From Hassallia byssoidea VB512170 (lineage in GTDB: Bacteria > Cyanobacteriota > Cyanobacteriia > Cyanobacteriales > Nostocaceae), in assembly GCF_000817785.2 (NCBI RefSeq), contig NZ_JTCM02000015.1, positions 1 to 64,000 on the forward strand: a stretch of DNA of 64,000 nucleotides, read 5' to 3'. The stretch's first letter is position 1, and every line of letters begins with the position of its first letter. This document shows, in pieces, positions 18,208-28,357 of this stretch. A program made the translations under genes and the position numbers. The notes under the pieces are model-generated. The model saw only the letters and a list, made by a program, of their open reading frames with translations, searched no databases and was not told where the DNA came from.

Positions 18208-19941
18208 TTACTTACGCTTGGATAATTGCATGGGCCAAATTACGGCTTTTGCTCCGATAATGCGTGAGTAAATTTCACCTTCGCGACTGTGGAGAATGAA
18301 ATTAGCTGTTACGCCGGTTTGTGTTTTTCCTTCGATTTCGCACGAAACATAAAAAGGTTCGTTGCATGGTGTGACTGCAAACTGTTCGGAATGAGTTAAC
18401 TGTCCGGGTAAACAAACTTCTTGATGCAAATGGCTTAACCAAATCCATAAGGATTGTGTACTCAAGTCAGTTGTGTAAGGATTGTGCCAGCGAACTGGAA
18501 ATTGTCCTTGTTGTTGTTCTGTGATGTTTTCCCAAAGACATTCTACTGTAATTTTTTGGGGATTGATGTTTAAAACTCTGGTGATTTTCTGAAAGGCTGG
18601 TCCGTGAAATAATGTGGAATCTCCATTTTGATAAAAAGCTTTACCAGTGGTGGTAATGATGTTATCTTCTTCCAGATTAAGTCCATCATAGATAGGAACG
18701 GCTGGCATTTCTCGCAGAAGGGTTACAAAAGCTTTGAAATGATAGTGAGTTTTTCCTTGTGGAGTTTTACTCAAAATTGTAGCTTGAAATTCGATACTTT
18801 GAGAACCAACTTTAGCAACTTCTTGCAGTTCTAAAATATGTTCACTAGCTAAGGTTTGATTGAAAGTAATTCCTTTCAATACTTTGAATTCTCGGCAATT
18901 GTTATATGTGTAACCTGGGTAGAGTTCTTCACAAGCGTTAATCATCCATGACATCGCGCAAGTTGCTGGCAAAACTTGAGAACCAGCTATTGTATGATCC
19001 ACTAAAAAGGGATTAGCTTCTAGTGTCATTTTCCGACGAATGCGATAGGTGCGTAGTTCGGAATCTAACTCTGCTGGAGGTGGAGTAATTGGACTACCAA
19101 TGACAACTTGTGTGGTAGCGCGATTAACAGCATTGAGCTCTTTAACTAACATTTTTGTGCCGACTTCTACGGGAATAATATCAATTCCTCTTTCGGCAAA
19201 GGCTTTTTTGAGTTCTGGTGTCACCATTCCGCTATCCCAACCACCCCAATTGATAGCGACGACGTGACAAGCAGGATATTTTTGTTTAATTAAATGAGCC
19301 GATTTGTTGAGAATTTCGTTAGCGATCGCATAATCAGTCTGTCCAATATTCCCATAAAAACCAGCTACGGAAGAAAACAAGACTAAATGTTGCAGTTGAC
19401 TCGGATGCACGCAAGCTAAAAGATTTTCTAACCCCTTAACTTTTGCCGTGTAAACCTTTTCAAAATCCTGCTCAGTTTTCTTTTCAATCAACTTATCGGC
19501 TAAATTACCAGCACCATGTATAATGCCAGTAATAGCACCTGTACGCTTGACAACAGCGGCAATTTTCTCCTGTAAAGCGATAGGATCTGTGACATCGACG
19601 CTGATATATTCTGCCGTGCTTCCTGCCTTTTCAATGCTGGAAATTGTCTCTTTAATTTCTCGACTAGAAATAATGCTGTTATACACCTTTTGTACACTCA
19701 TGGGTGTAGGCTTCTCTCCTTGAGAAAGAAGATTTTCCATGATGCGTTTTTTCAGTACAGGTTCTTCAAAACAACCTTGAGCAAACTCTGGCTCAGATTG
19801 AGCGATCGCACTTCGACCAAGTAATATAAACTTTCCAGATTGATGCTGTGCTAATTTGATAACGCACTGCGCTGTAATCCCTCTTGCACCACCACTAACT
19901 AGAAAAACTGATGTTGTAGAATTTTGTGTTTGTGTTGTCAT
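18208..19941 (-). CDS. Ketoreductase-dehydratase protein (hglF/hglG position)
   Basis: A 577-residue protein. Residues 1-290 are the catalytic half of a PUFA-synthase-type ketoreductase (VSGGARGIT at about 15, Ser190 in LFSSVAG, Tyr204 and Asn208 in DYAIAN). Residues 300-560 form a double-hotdog dehydratase (His316 in VDHTIAGSQVLP). It would reduce the beta-keto group to a hydroxyl and, in selected cycles, dehydrate it. The structural half of the same ketoreductase appears to be the C-terminus of HglE, so one catalytic unit is spread over two proteins. AGGA lies six bases before the ATG. By position this is hglF or hglG of the Anabaena island; I am not sure which name applies. Confidence 0.85.
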   Translation of the reverse strand: MTTQTQNSTTSVFLVSGGARGITAQCVIKLAQHQSGKFILLGRSAIAQSEPEFAQGCFEEPVLKKRIMENLLSQGEKPTPMSVQKVYNSIISSREIKETISSIEKAGSTAEYISVDVTDPIALQEKIAAVVKRTGAITGIIHGAGNLADKLIEKKTEQDFEKVYTAKVKGLENLLACVHPSQLQHLVLFSSVAGFYGNIGQTDYAIANEILNKSAHLIKQKYPACHVVAINWGGWDSGMVTPELKKAFAERGIDIIPVEVGTKMLVKELNAVNRATTQVVIGSPITPPPAELDSELRTYRIRRKMTLEANPFLVDHTIAGSQVLPATCAMSWMINACEELYPGYTYNNCREFKVLKGITFNQTLASEHILELQEVAKVGSQSIEFQATILSKTPQGKTHYHFKAFVTLLREMPAVPIYDGLNLEEDNIITTTGKAFYQNGDSTLFHGPAFQKITRVLNINPQKITVECLWENITEQQQGQFPVRWHNPYTTDLSTQSLWIWLSHLHQEVCLPGQLTHSEQFAVTPCNEPFYVSCEIEGKTQTGVTANFILHSREGEIYSRIIGAKAVIWPMQLSKRK

Positions 19942-19962
19942 AAATTTCCTGTTAATTATTAC

Positions 19963-20018
19963 GTAGTAAGCACTTCAGTGCTTGAAATGCTTGAAATAGG
20001 CGTTGAAACGCCTACTAC
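19963..20018. repeat. GTAGTAAGC palindromic repeat, copy 3
   Basis: This degenerate copy (GTAGTAAGCACTTCAGTGCTT, then GGCGTTGAAACGCCTACTAC with spacer) occupies most of the 103 bp between the hglE stop and the KR-DH gene, exactly at the split in the ketoreductase domain. Confidence 0.85.
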
Positions 20019-20044
20019 AGGGCAGGGAAACCCCGCCCCTACAA

Positions 20045-23000
20045 CTAACAACTCCCAACGCTGACGATAGTTACTCTACCTTGCGAACCATATCCAACTT
20101 CACTGATACAATTATTCGGGTCGTGAAGTTCGGCTATGATATGTTGTGCTGACTCTTGAGCGCTAATAGCTGGATGCAAGTCAATCGCTCGACAAAATAC
20201 TTTTTGCCATTCCCATTTCAAGGTCTTAGTTAATCCAAATAAACCGGCACTGATGGGACCATAATTTACTTTGTGTTCCAGTCCAAATGCTCCATCAAGA
20301 CGCGCAGTGGTGCAGAACAAACTGCGTCCATAACGTGCGGCTTCATTTAGGGATTTTTTCAGATGTTTTGCTATCAGAAAAACGTGTTTCACGATCGCCT
20401 TTTCTTCTGCAAGATAAGGAATTTTCCCGTTGTGGCTGACTTGAAAGGCTGGATTGAGATGGATAAAAGCTCCAACCGTGCCATAATTAAGAGCGATCGC
20501 ACTCAATTGTTGTTGCAAATGTTCCTCGGTTAAATCCAACAACTTGACATTAATCACTCCTGCTGGTAAAACCGATGTTTGGAAAACAACCGATTGAGGG
20601 AAACTTAATACAACCACTTTCCAGCCTTTTTCTATCAGTAATTCAGCCACTTGAGAAGTAGTGAGGGAACCATCATCGGTAATTAAACAGATGTGTCCCT
20701 CTGGTAAATTGAAGTCTAAAGAATCGGGTGGGGGCAGAATTTTCAGTTGGACGGGACGACGTTGCACATTATGTTTAACGTTGTCTAATTCCTCGTCTGA
20801 CTCATACTGAAACTTTTTTTTTTCACCTCCAACCAGCTTCTGGAGATAATCGACAATTTGACCGATGGTGCGTAAATCTCCCAATTCTTCTACATTCGGC
20901 TTGGGTAAATCGGGATACATTTCTTGCATCGCACCCAAGATTTCTACCCGTTTGATTGAGTCAATCCCCAAATCAGCTTCCATATCCATGTCGAGTTCTA
21001 ACATCTCTACTGGATAGCCGGTCTTGTCACTGGTGATGGCTAACAAAGTTGCACCTAAGTCTGCAATCTCACTAGCTGCTGATGCATCTATTGTTTCAAC
21101 TGTTTTTGTGATTTCGATTTCCGTAACTACTGGCTGAGAAATAACAATTGCCGGAACTTCCGTAGTTGTTTGTACTTCTTGAATAGCTATTTCTACGGAA
21201 ACTTTTTGCGAAGCATGAGATTGCAGATATTCGACAATTTGACCGATAGTGCGTTTTTCTGCTAGTTCCTCAAGATTTGGCTTAGGCAAGTCGGGATACA
21301 TTTCTTGCAACGCACCGAGGATTTCTACCCGCTTAATCGAGTCAATTCCTAAATCAGCCTCCATATCCATATCCATTTCCAGCATCTCGACTGGGTAGCC
21401 TGTTTTATCGCTGGTAATGGCTAAAAGGTTGTTACCCAACTCAGTCAAGTTTACCGTCGCATCAGAAGTAGTTGCTAATGTAGATTGTGTGCTGATTGCT
21501 ACATTTACGTTGACTGCGGGTGCTTCGACAATCGGTTGCGGTGGTGTTTCTACAACCTTGGCGGTGACTGCGGGTGCTTCAACTACAGGCTGAGGTGTTT
21601 CTATTACCTTGACGGTGATTGCGGGTGCTTCAACTACAGGCTGCGGTGGTGTTTCTACAATCTTGGTGGTGACTGCGGGTGTTTCAACAACCGGCTGAGG
21701 TGTTTCTACTACCTTGACGGTGACTGCGGGTGCTTCCACAACAGGTTGCGGTATTACTGGGGTAGTGACAACGGGTGCTTCCACAACAGGTTGGGGTGCT
21801 GTTTCCAATACCTTAGCGACAGGTGCGGGTGCTTCTACAACAGGCTGATCGTTGACGGTATCTGAAGAACCTAGTCCCCAGTCCCTAGTCTCCAGTCCCC
21901 CAGAAACTAACTGTGCATACTCCTGCTGTATCAGTTGGAAAAAGCTCTTGGTATACTCTACCTGATCCTTGAGATACTGCTCATGAATGCGTAGGGTTTC
22001 ACCTTGTTGAGAGTGAAACTGCATCATGCTACGCTCTAAACTTGCCTTGAGAACTGGTAAAAGTTCTGCCGCTGACTGTGAAGAGTTACCAGCAAACACA
22101 GAATTCTGTTGCTGCATCAGTTGGAAAAATGTTCTCGCATATTCCATCTGATGATTCAGATAAGTTCCGTGAAGTTGTAAATTTTCGCTTTGATTTTGTT
22201 GAAACTGTGTCAGGAGGAACTCTAAACTTTCTAAAACCTGTTGGTAATTTAAAGGTTTTTCTGGCTTGGGCATATGCGACTCCAGAACTGGTGGATGAGA
22301 TGGCGCAGGTTGAATCTCAGGAGTTTCTATGGTAATATTACTTACCGCAGACGTATCGATAACGGCGTTTTTGTTGTGTCCGTTGCTTTTGATAACTGCT
22401 GGTGTGGGAGTAGTCACTTCTAACTTCACTTCCACTCCTTCTTCAGTGGTAAAGACGGGAACGACAAGCGCATTATCTTCAGATTGGCTGACGGGTAATG
22501 TTACTTGATGTCCGTCTTGCAAAGCTGTAGCAAAGGCGTTTTTTGTTTTTTCAGAGCGATAGTTGGTGCCGTTTAAGCGGACATTTAACGCTTTGTTTTT
22601 CTGGGTTGGGGGAACTTGCGGTGTAAGTTGGTAGGGGTCGAGATTTTTCAGAGACAAACCAGCTACACGCAACTGCACAACTGCTTCTCGCAAAGAACGA
22701 TCGCTATCTTTTTGAGCGCTGGGATTCAAAGCGATCGCTAAGTGTGGGCGATCGCCTAAAATATCTTTCACCAAGTTAGACAGAATTCTCCTCGGTCCGA
22801 ACTCCACAAAGCAATAACCACCCGCAGCATAGATATTTTCAATCTCCTGCTTAAACAGCACCGATTTTGAAAGGTGAGATTCTAAAACTTGGTGAATTGC
22901 TTGCGGTTCTTGAGGATACTGCTTACCTGTCACGTTGGTGAAAACAGGTATTTTCGGACTTTGGAAAGTGACAGTTTTACTAGCGATCGCAAAGGATTTT

Positions 23001-25510
23001 TGAGCAAAGGCAATCAGTGGTGTGTGGAAAGCCGCAGAAACAGGTAGCAAAACAGCCGCGTATCCTTTTTCTTGCAAAGCTTGCCGCACTTTGTTGATTT
23101 CGGTCGTCAGTCCCGCTAAAACAATCTGATTTGGGGAATTTTGATTAGCGATCGTCACTTGGGGAAAGTGCTTTAAAACAGCTTCCACCTTACTGATATC
23201 TTCTTTGACAGCCAGCATCGCTCCCGCATCATGATCGGGGTCTTGGGGAGCCGCCATTGCCTGTCCTCTAGCTTTTACGAGATATAGGTAATCTTCCTCA
23301 CTCACAACCCCCGCAGCCCATAAAGCGGTGAGTTCTCCAAAGCTGTGTCCGGCAACGAAATCTGACTCAAACCCGGCTTCTTGCAAGATTTTATACATAC
23401 CTGCGCTCAACACGCCAATTGCAGGTTGAGCATATTCTGTGCGTTGCAATGCGGCAACTTGAGCATTTTTCTCTGCTTCCTCAAATGCCGGTTGAGGAAA
23501 GACGATTTCTGAAAGTGGCTGCAAATTGTCTTTGAGTAACAGACTATCCATGTAGCCATAAAGACGCCGCAAGCTGGGGAAATTCATCGCCAGTTCTCGA
23601 CCCATTTCTAGGTATTGCGAACCTTGTCCAGAGAAGAGAGAGACGACTTTGCCTTTGAGGTTAAGACCAGAAGCGCGGTAATATACTCCTTGGGGATGTT
23701 CCCAAGCTGGAGATGAAGCGCGATTTCTCAGACAATCGAGACTAATTTGCAGAAATTTGGCAGCTTGTGTCAGAGAATCAACAACAAATCCGACTCTAGG
23801 CGCATTTAAAGGAATTTCTGTAGATTTGCACTCTTCAATTAGTGCAGCATAATGCTTGTCAGCATCAGGTAAGCGTAAGTTACCTAAAATCTCTTCACAT
23901 TTGCTCACCAATTGCGCGTGAGTTTCTGCGAACAGCACCACCTCACTCGGCGTATTGTGTACGCGGTAAGCACGATTGTGTTCGGCTGTATGTTCTTCTA
24001 AAACAACGTGATAATTTGTCCCGCCAAAGCCGAAAGAACTGACACCCGCACGTCTTGGGGGTTCTCCTTCTGCGCGAATCCAAGGTCTAGTTTCGGTATT
24101 CAAATAGAACGCAGAATTTTTGATATTTAGTTTCGGGTTCGGTTCGGTAATGTTGATTGTCGGGGGCAATATTTTGTGATGTAGCGCCAAAGCAGTTTTA
24201 ATTAAACTTGCCGCACCCGCTGCTGCTTTGGTGTGTCCGATTTGCGACTTCACGCTACCAAGAGCGATATGCTGTCTTTTGTCTTCACCAAAAAACTCTC
24301 TCAAAGATGAGAATTCGGTGGGGTCGCCTGCCATTGTACCTGTACCGTGCGCTTCCACCAAACCGATACTTTCGGGTGCAAAGCCGGCATCTTCATAAGC
24401 GCGTTCTAAGGCTTTTACCTGCCCTTCTAGACGCGGTGCATAGATGCTTTTATACCGTCCATCGCTAGATGTGCCGATACCTTTAATGACTGCATAGATT
24501 TTGTCATTGTCTCGTTCCGCATCTTCCAGCCGTTTGAGCAAAATCATCCCGACACCTTCACCTAGCATCATCCCATCCGATTTAGCATCGAAAGGTTTGA
24601 CTTTATCACCAGGAGAAACCGCCGGTGTTTTGCTGAAAGAGATATAAGCCATGACGGAGTTATCTAAGTCAACTCCACCAGTTAGCATCATGTCGCTGCG
24701 ATGTTCTGTCAACTCGCTAATTGCCAGTTTTAAAGCACCGAAAGAACTCGCACAAGCAGCATCAACTACACAATTTATCCCGCCAAAGTTGAGACGGTTG
24801 GCAATTCTGCCGGCGACTACATTACCTAACATGCCGGGAAAGGCGTTTTCGTTCCAATTTACATAGGCGCTTTTGATTTTATCGACGATTTTTTGAGTAT
24901 CTTCATCAGATAAACCGCTGCTTTTGAGTACTTTTTCCCAGACGGGATATTGCAATCTGGCTGCTAGTGGCATTGCTAATTGTCCACCTTGCGCGACACC
25001 TAAAACTACACCAACGTTCTCGCGATTAAACTCGCGAAGTTCGTTGTAGTTGGCATCTTCCATTGCTTCTTTGGCAATGACTAAACTTAGCAGTTGAGAA
25101 ACATCTGTAACTTCTAAAATGTTAGGAGGCAATCCGAATTCCATCGGGTTAAAATCAACTTCGGGAATGAATCCGCCTCGTTTGCAGTAAGTTTTATCTT
25201 TGGTTGTTCTGGGGTCTGGGTCGTAGTATTCATCTATGTTCCAGTGTGAAGCGGGGACATCGGTGATACAGTCAATTTTGTTGACGATATTATCCCAGTA
25301 TTCTTGTAAGTTTCGCGATTGCGGAAAAAGAGAAGCCATGCCAATAATGGCTATAGGATTGTGTTGAAGTTGTCTGTTAATTTTGTTGATTGACATTTTA
25401 TTTTCCGACTTCATTTTTTTCTCCTCTATAACCTTAAGCACAGCCTGTTCACAATTGTTTATCTGGTCTTTCAACTGCTGAAGTGCAGTATCAATTGAAT
25501 AAGCAGACAT
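20045..25510 (-). CDS. hglE: HglE: PfaA-like KS-AT-ACP-ACP synthase
   Basis: A 1821-residue modular synthase very like PfaA. In order: a helical N-terminus, ketosynthase (about 50-510; Cys253 in VDAACASS, EAHGTGT, KSQIGH), acyltransferase (about 630-950; Ser723 in AGHSFGE), a duplicated helical segment (YLNHQMEYARTFFQL and YLKDQVEYTKSFFQL), a Pro/Val linker of about six 17-residue units (ETPQPVVEAPAVT), and two near-identical ACPs (Ser1391 and Ser1518 in LGIDSIKRVEIL). The C-terminal 270 residues match the structural subdomain of a ketoreductase and end where its catalytic half should begin. The ATG at 25510 has no ribosome-binding site (CCTCCT precedes it). An internal ATG at 25414 has an excellent AGAGGAG seven bases upstream, so the protein may start at residue 33. 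It starts the aglycone assembly line. Confidence 0.93.
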   Translation of the reverse strand: MSAYSIDTALQQLKDQINNCEQAVLKVIEEKKMKSENKMSINKINRQLQHNPIAIIGMASLFPQSRNLQEYWDNIVNKIDCITDVPASHWNIDEYYDPDPRTTKDKTYCKRGGFIPEVDFNPMEFGLPPNILEVTDVSQLLSLVIAKEAMEDANYNELREFNRENVGVVLGVAQGGQLAMPLAARLQYPVWEKVLKSSGLSDEDTQKIVDKIKSAYVNWNENAFPGMLGNVVAGRIANRLNFGGINCVVDAACASSFGALKLAISELTEHRSDMMLTGGVDLDNSVMAYISFSKTPAVSPGDKVKPFDAKSDGMMLGEGVGMILLKRLEDAERDNDKIYAVIKGIGTSSDGRYKSIYAPRLEGQVKALERAYEDAGFAPESIGLVEAHGTGTMAGDPTEFSSLREFFGEDKRQHIALGSVKSQIGHTKAAAGAASLIKTALALHHKILPPTINITEPNPKLNIKNSAFYLNTETRPWIRAEGEPPRRAGVSSFGFGGTNYHVVLEEHTAEHNRAYRVHNTPSEVVLFAETHAQLVSKCEEILGNLRLPDADKHYAALIEECKSTEIPLNAPRVGFVVDSLTQAAKFLQISLDCLRNRASSPAWEHPQGVYYRASGLNLKGKVVSLFSGQGSQYLEMGRELAMNFPSLRRLYGYMDSLLLKDNLQPLSEIVFPQPAFEEAEKNAQVAALQRTEYAQPAIGVLSAGMYKILQEAGFESDFVAGHSFGELTALWAAGVVSEEDYLYLVKARGQAMAAPQDPDHDAGAMLAVKEDISKVEAVLKHFPQVTIANQNSPNQIVLAGLTTEINKVRQALQEKGYAAVLLPVSAAFHTPLIAFAQKSFAIASKTVTFQSPKIPVFTNVTGKQYPQEPQAIHQVLESHLSKSVLFKQEIENIYAAGGYCFVEFGPRRILSNLVKDILGDRPHLAIALNPSAQKDSDRSLREAVVQLRVAGLSLKNLDPYQLTPQVPPTQKNKALNVRLNGTNYRSEKTKNAFATALQDGHQVTLPVSQSEDNALVVPVFTTEEGVEVKLEVTTPTPAVIKSNGHNKNAVIDTSAVSNITIETPEIQPAPSHPPVLESHMPKPEKPLNYQQVLESLEFLLTQFQQNQSENLQLHGTYLNHQMEYARTFFQLMQQQNSVFAGNSSQSAAELLPVLKASLERSMMQFHSQQGETLRIHEQYLKDQVEYTKSFFQLIQQEYAQLVSGGLETRDWGLGSSDTVNDQPVVEAPAPVAKVLETAPQPVVEAPVVTTPVIPQPVVEAPAVTVKVVETPQPVVETPAVTTKIVETPPQPVVEAPAITVKVIETPQPVVEAPAVTAKVVETPPQPIVEAPAVNVNVAISTQSTLATTSDATVNLTELGNNLLAITSDKTGYPVEMLEMDMDMEADLGIDSIKRVEILGALQEMYPDLPKPNLEELAEKRTIGQIVEYLQSHASQKVSVEIAIQEVQTTTEVPAIVISQPVVTEIEITKTVETIDASAASEIADLGATLLAITSDKTGYPVEMLELDMDMEADLGIDSIKRVEILGAMQEMYPDLPKPNVEELGDLRTIGQIVDYLQKLVGGEKKKFQYESDEELDNVKHNVQRRPVQLKILPPPDSLDFNLPEGHICLITDDGSLTTSQVAELLIEKGWKVVVLSFPQSVVFQTSVLPAGVINVKLLDLTEEHLQQQLSAIALNYGTVGAFIHLNPAFQVSHNGKIPYLAEEKAIVKHVFLIAKHLKKSLNEAARYGRSLFCTTARLDGAFGLEHKVNYGPISAGLFGLTKTLKWEWQKVFCRAIDLHPAISAQESAQHIIAELHDPNNCISEVGYGSQGRVTIVSVGSC

Positions 25511-27154
25511 AGGAGGTAGCCTGATTCTTAGTACTGTGGAGTGTGAAGCTACAGCAATTTCTATTGCCTACCAATGCAGGAACTATCTCTTCTAAGCAGC
25601 GATCAAAAGCCGCCTTAAAGGGCGATCGCTATCAAAAGAAGTGTTCGCTTTCTTCTAAATGCTTTTATCGATTGGCAACACTACATAACACAACAGGCGA
25701 TGCCGCAACAAAACTATACAGCAATACAATGAATGATATTGTGTTGTTATGTCGATTACATTGTTGAAATCAGTCTAAGCCTAATTGCAGTGCCCCTTCT
25801 GCTTGACTAATGAATGGAAAGAGTGAAAATTGAGCAGTAGCTATAACGCATTTTTTTCAGACCTGGTTTGATTATCTAGCTCAATTGCAGCAACGTAGCT
25901 GGTGTTAATAACCACGTTCTTATGATTGATAAATGTCATAGCCAGTTTCAACGTCCCGGATAATACATTTTATAGAACTCACCTTCAAAAAGTTGACAAT
26001 TACGTTACAAAAAACATCACCTTTAATCGGGATTTATCTAAGACTCGGAAAAACAATAAAACTATCGCTTCGGTGATGGCAATGAGGCTTTTTTTAGTAA
26101 TTATTACTTTTTATATTTTCAGAAAGTAACTTATGCGCCTCACTGCTTTGAAGCATTTGAATTAATACAAACACTAGCACAGCTTGAATAAACTGAATAG
26201 TTCGTTTTGGATAATTTTAGAAAATAAATAGATTTTTCCTGATGTCAATTTTGAACCAAATAGAACACATAAGTATAATTTACAACTTGTATTTATAATA
26301 AGATAATTCTGCCATTTTTGGGTTATCCATCTATTTTATCTAGATTAAAAAATAAATAACAACTTTTCGTTAATTAATATAAAGATTCAATGAATACACT
26401 CAAATCATGCATACTCACTTTTTCGATATTTTCAAAACAACATCATAATTAAGTCGAGTATCATCAAGTTTAAATAAAAATAAACTTACAAGTTTAAAAA
26501 GTTATTTATCAAACAATTAGGAATTTATTGATAGTACACAATAAACATAATATTTCTGAATAATTGCTATATTTCTAGGACGGCTATCGGAGATTGAGAA
26601 GTTGATGAATCAATTACAATGGGAAAAGCAAGCAAATTATTTACAGATGCCAATCATCAAAATTAAATATTTCTTGTCATTAAATGAAGACTGCAAAAAA
26701 TACGTTTAGTATTTTGGACGACATTTTCAGTTGAGGGTTATAGAGAATAATTAAGTTGACAAAATCAAGAAATTTTGCGAAAGTGAAAAACAAGTTTGTA
26801 ATTTTTACTTTCATCGGCGCTTCGTTCTGATTGATATTTAGGTTTTTTAGGAACGCGCTTTTGGGCACATTTTTTTATCTAATACAAACTTAGGATAAAG
26901 TTGATTGAGACTTTGCGATAACGCTCTTCTTAATGCCGCTAATATATTACTTAGTGGCGGATGCGATGAAAGGTAACAAACTACGAAAGTAAGATACTGC
27001 CTTGTCTACGTATACAACAATATGACATTTTCGTAAATTAAGCTAAAACCAGACAATGTAAGCTCATAAAAGTTAATTTCTGGATAAGTCGATTTCAGTT
27101 AATTGATGTAGCCATTTAGGCTATTCTCTGGCGTAGCAAAATTGGGATGAAAAT
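25511..27154. promoter_or_regulatory. 1.6-kb AT-rich divergent spacer between hglE and hgdB
   Basis: No convincing gene is present. Short open frames are AT-rich and lack recognisable protein features. Because hglE and hgdB are divergent, both promoters must lie here. I scanned by eye for GTA-N8-TAC NtcA boxes and found no perfect one (only GTA-N8-TAA near 25891 and 27035). One HIP1 site lies near 25622. Remnants of a transposase-like frame may exist near 26750-26870 but are too weak to call. Confidence 0.6.
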
Positions 27155-28357
27155 ATGTCAGTAGACAAAGAAAGCCACTTATTTAAAAAACCTCAAAGTC
27201 GGTGGCGAGTAATTTTAGCAGCTTCGATTGCTGCAACAACCGGGCTAGTATTTTTCTATGGTTCTTCAAGATTTGCGTCTGAATATAAAGCACAAACTCA
27301 GCCAGTAAATCCGCCAAAAACTGCCCCTGCAAGAGTGGCTGTTACAGCCTTAGGACGGATAGAACCTGAAGGTGAAGTGACTTATTTGTCTGCTCCTCAT
27401 TCAATTAATGGTGTGCGAGTTGAAAAACTGTTAGTGAAAGAAGGAGATCAGGTTAAGAAAGGGCAAGTGTTGGCATTGCTAGAAGATTATGCTCGCAGTA
27501 AATCAGCTTTGCAACAATCTGTAGACAAACTGCAAATTGCTCAAGCCAAATTAGGGCAGGTAAGAGCAGGAGCTAAATCTGGAGATGTCGATGCTCAAAA
27601 AGCAGCGATCGCTAGTTTAGAGTCGCAATTAAAAGGAGAAGTCGCAACTCAACAAGCGACCATTGCTCGCATTCAAGCGCAGTTAGAAAATGCGGAAACT
27701 GAGAACAATCGATACCAGCAATTATATAAAGAAGGTGCGATCGCTGCTTCAGTATTAGATAGCAAGACTTTGCAACTCAAGACAGTACAACAGCAGCTTG
27801 AAGAAGCTCAAGCAACGCTCAACCGCACTACCAACACTCTCAATGACCAGCTAAAACAGGAAAAAGCCAAACTCGGAAGCATAAAAGAAGTGCGTCCTGT
27901 AGATGTGCAATTGGCACAAAGCGAAGTCAAAAGTGCAATGACAGCGATCGCTCAAGCAAAAGCAGACATGGATTTAACTTATATCAAAGCTCCCATAGAT
28001 GGAAAGATTTTGAAAATCCATGCCAGAACCGGAGAAGTAATCAGCACTTCTGGATTTGCGGAAATAGGCAAAATATCGCAAATGTTTGTCGTCGCAGAAG
28101 TCTATCAAACCGATATTCAAAAAGTGCGTCTCGGTCAAAAAGCCACCATTACCAGTCCTGCAATTTCTCAACCATTGCAGGGAACTGTAAGTGAAATTGG
28201 TTGGCAAATTGACAAACAAAATATCTTTAGTCTCAATCCCGGATCGGATACAGACCGGAAAATAGTTAAAGTAAAAATTCGCCTCGACAATCCAGCAGAT
28301 AGTAAACGAGTTGCTCGTTTAACCAACTTACAAGTAGATGTCGCTATTAAAATTTAG
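27155..28357 (+). CDS. hgdB: HgdB: DevB-like membrane fusion protein
   Basis: A 400-residue periplasmic adaptor (HlyD/DevB family). One N-terminal membrane segment (about 20-40) is followed by a lipoyl/barrel start (TALGRIEPEGEVTYL, GVRVEKLLVKEGDQVKKGQ), a long alpha-helical hairpin (about 120-260) and a returning lipoyl half (ADMDLTYIKAPIDGKIL). DevB-type proteins link an inner-membrane ABC exporter to TolC. In Anabaena, HgdB and HgdC are reported as important for the heterocyst glycolipid layer. It is first gene of the plus-strand run and is followed by hgdC after a 163-bp repeat-filled spacer. No devA-type ATPase lies next to it or elsewhere in the window. Confidence 0.9.
   Translation: MSVDKESHLFKKPQSRWRVILAASIAATTGLVFFYGSSRFASEYKAQTQPVNPPKTAPARVAVTALGRIEPEGEVTYLSAPHSINGVRVEKLLVKEGDQVKKGQVLALLEDYARSKSALQQSVDKLQIAQAKLGQVRAGAKSGDVDAQKAAIASLESQLKGEVATQQATIARIQAQLENAETENNRYQQLYKEGAIAASVLDSKTLQLKTVQQQLEEAQATLNRTTNTLNDQLKQEKAKLGSIKEVRPVDVQLAQSEVKSAMTAIAQAKADMDLTYIKAPIDGKILKIHARTGEVISTSGFAEIGKISQMFVVAEVYQTDIQKVRLGQKATITSPAISQPLQGTVSEIGWQIDKQNIFSLNPGSDTDRKIVKVKIRLDNPADSKRVARLTNLQVDVAIKI

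Noticed and set aside
21485-21865. Cys-rich plus-strand frame opposite the hglE linker
   Set aside because: It is the antisense reading of the Pro/Val linker repeats; the periodic Cys/Asp pattern follows from the repeat.
25543-26868. Several small frames in the hglE-hgdB spacer
   Set aside because: AT-rich, no conserved motifs or ribosome-binding sites. A Lys-rich minus-strand segment near 26800 vaguely resembles a transposase tail, but the match is too weak.
25511-27154. NtcA binding sites
   Set aside because: No perfect GTA-N8-TAC was found by manual scan; only sites with a mismatched last base.
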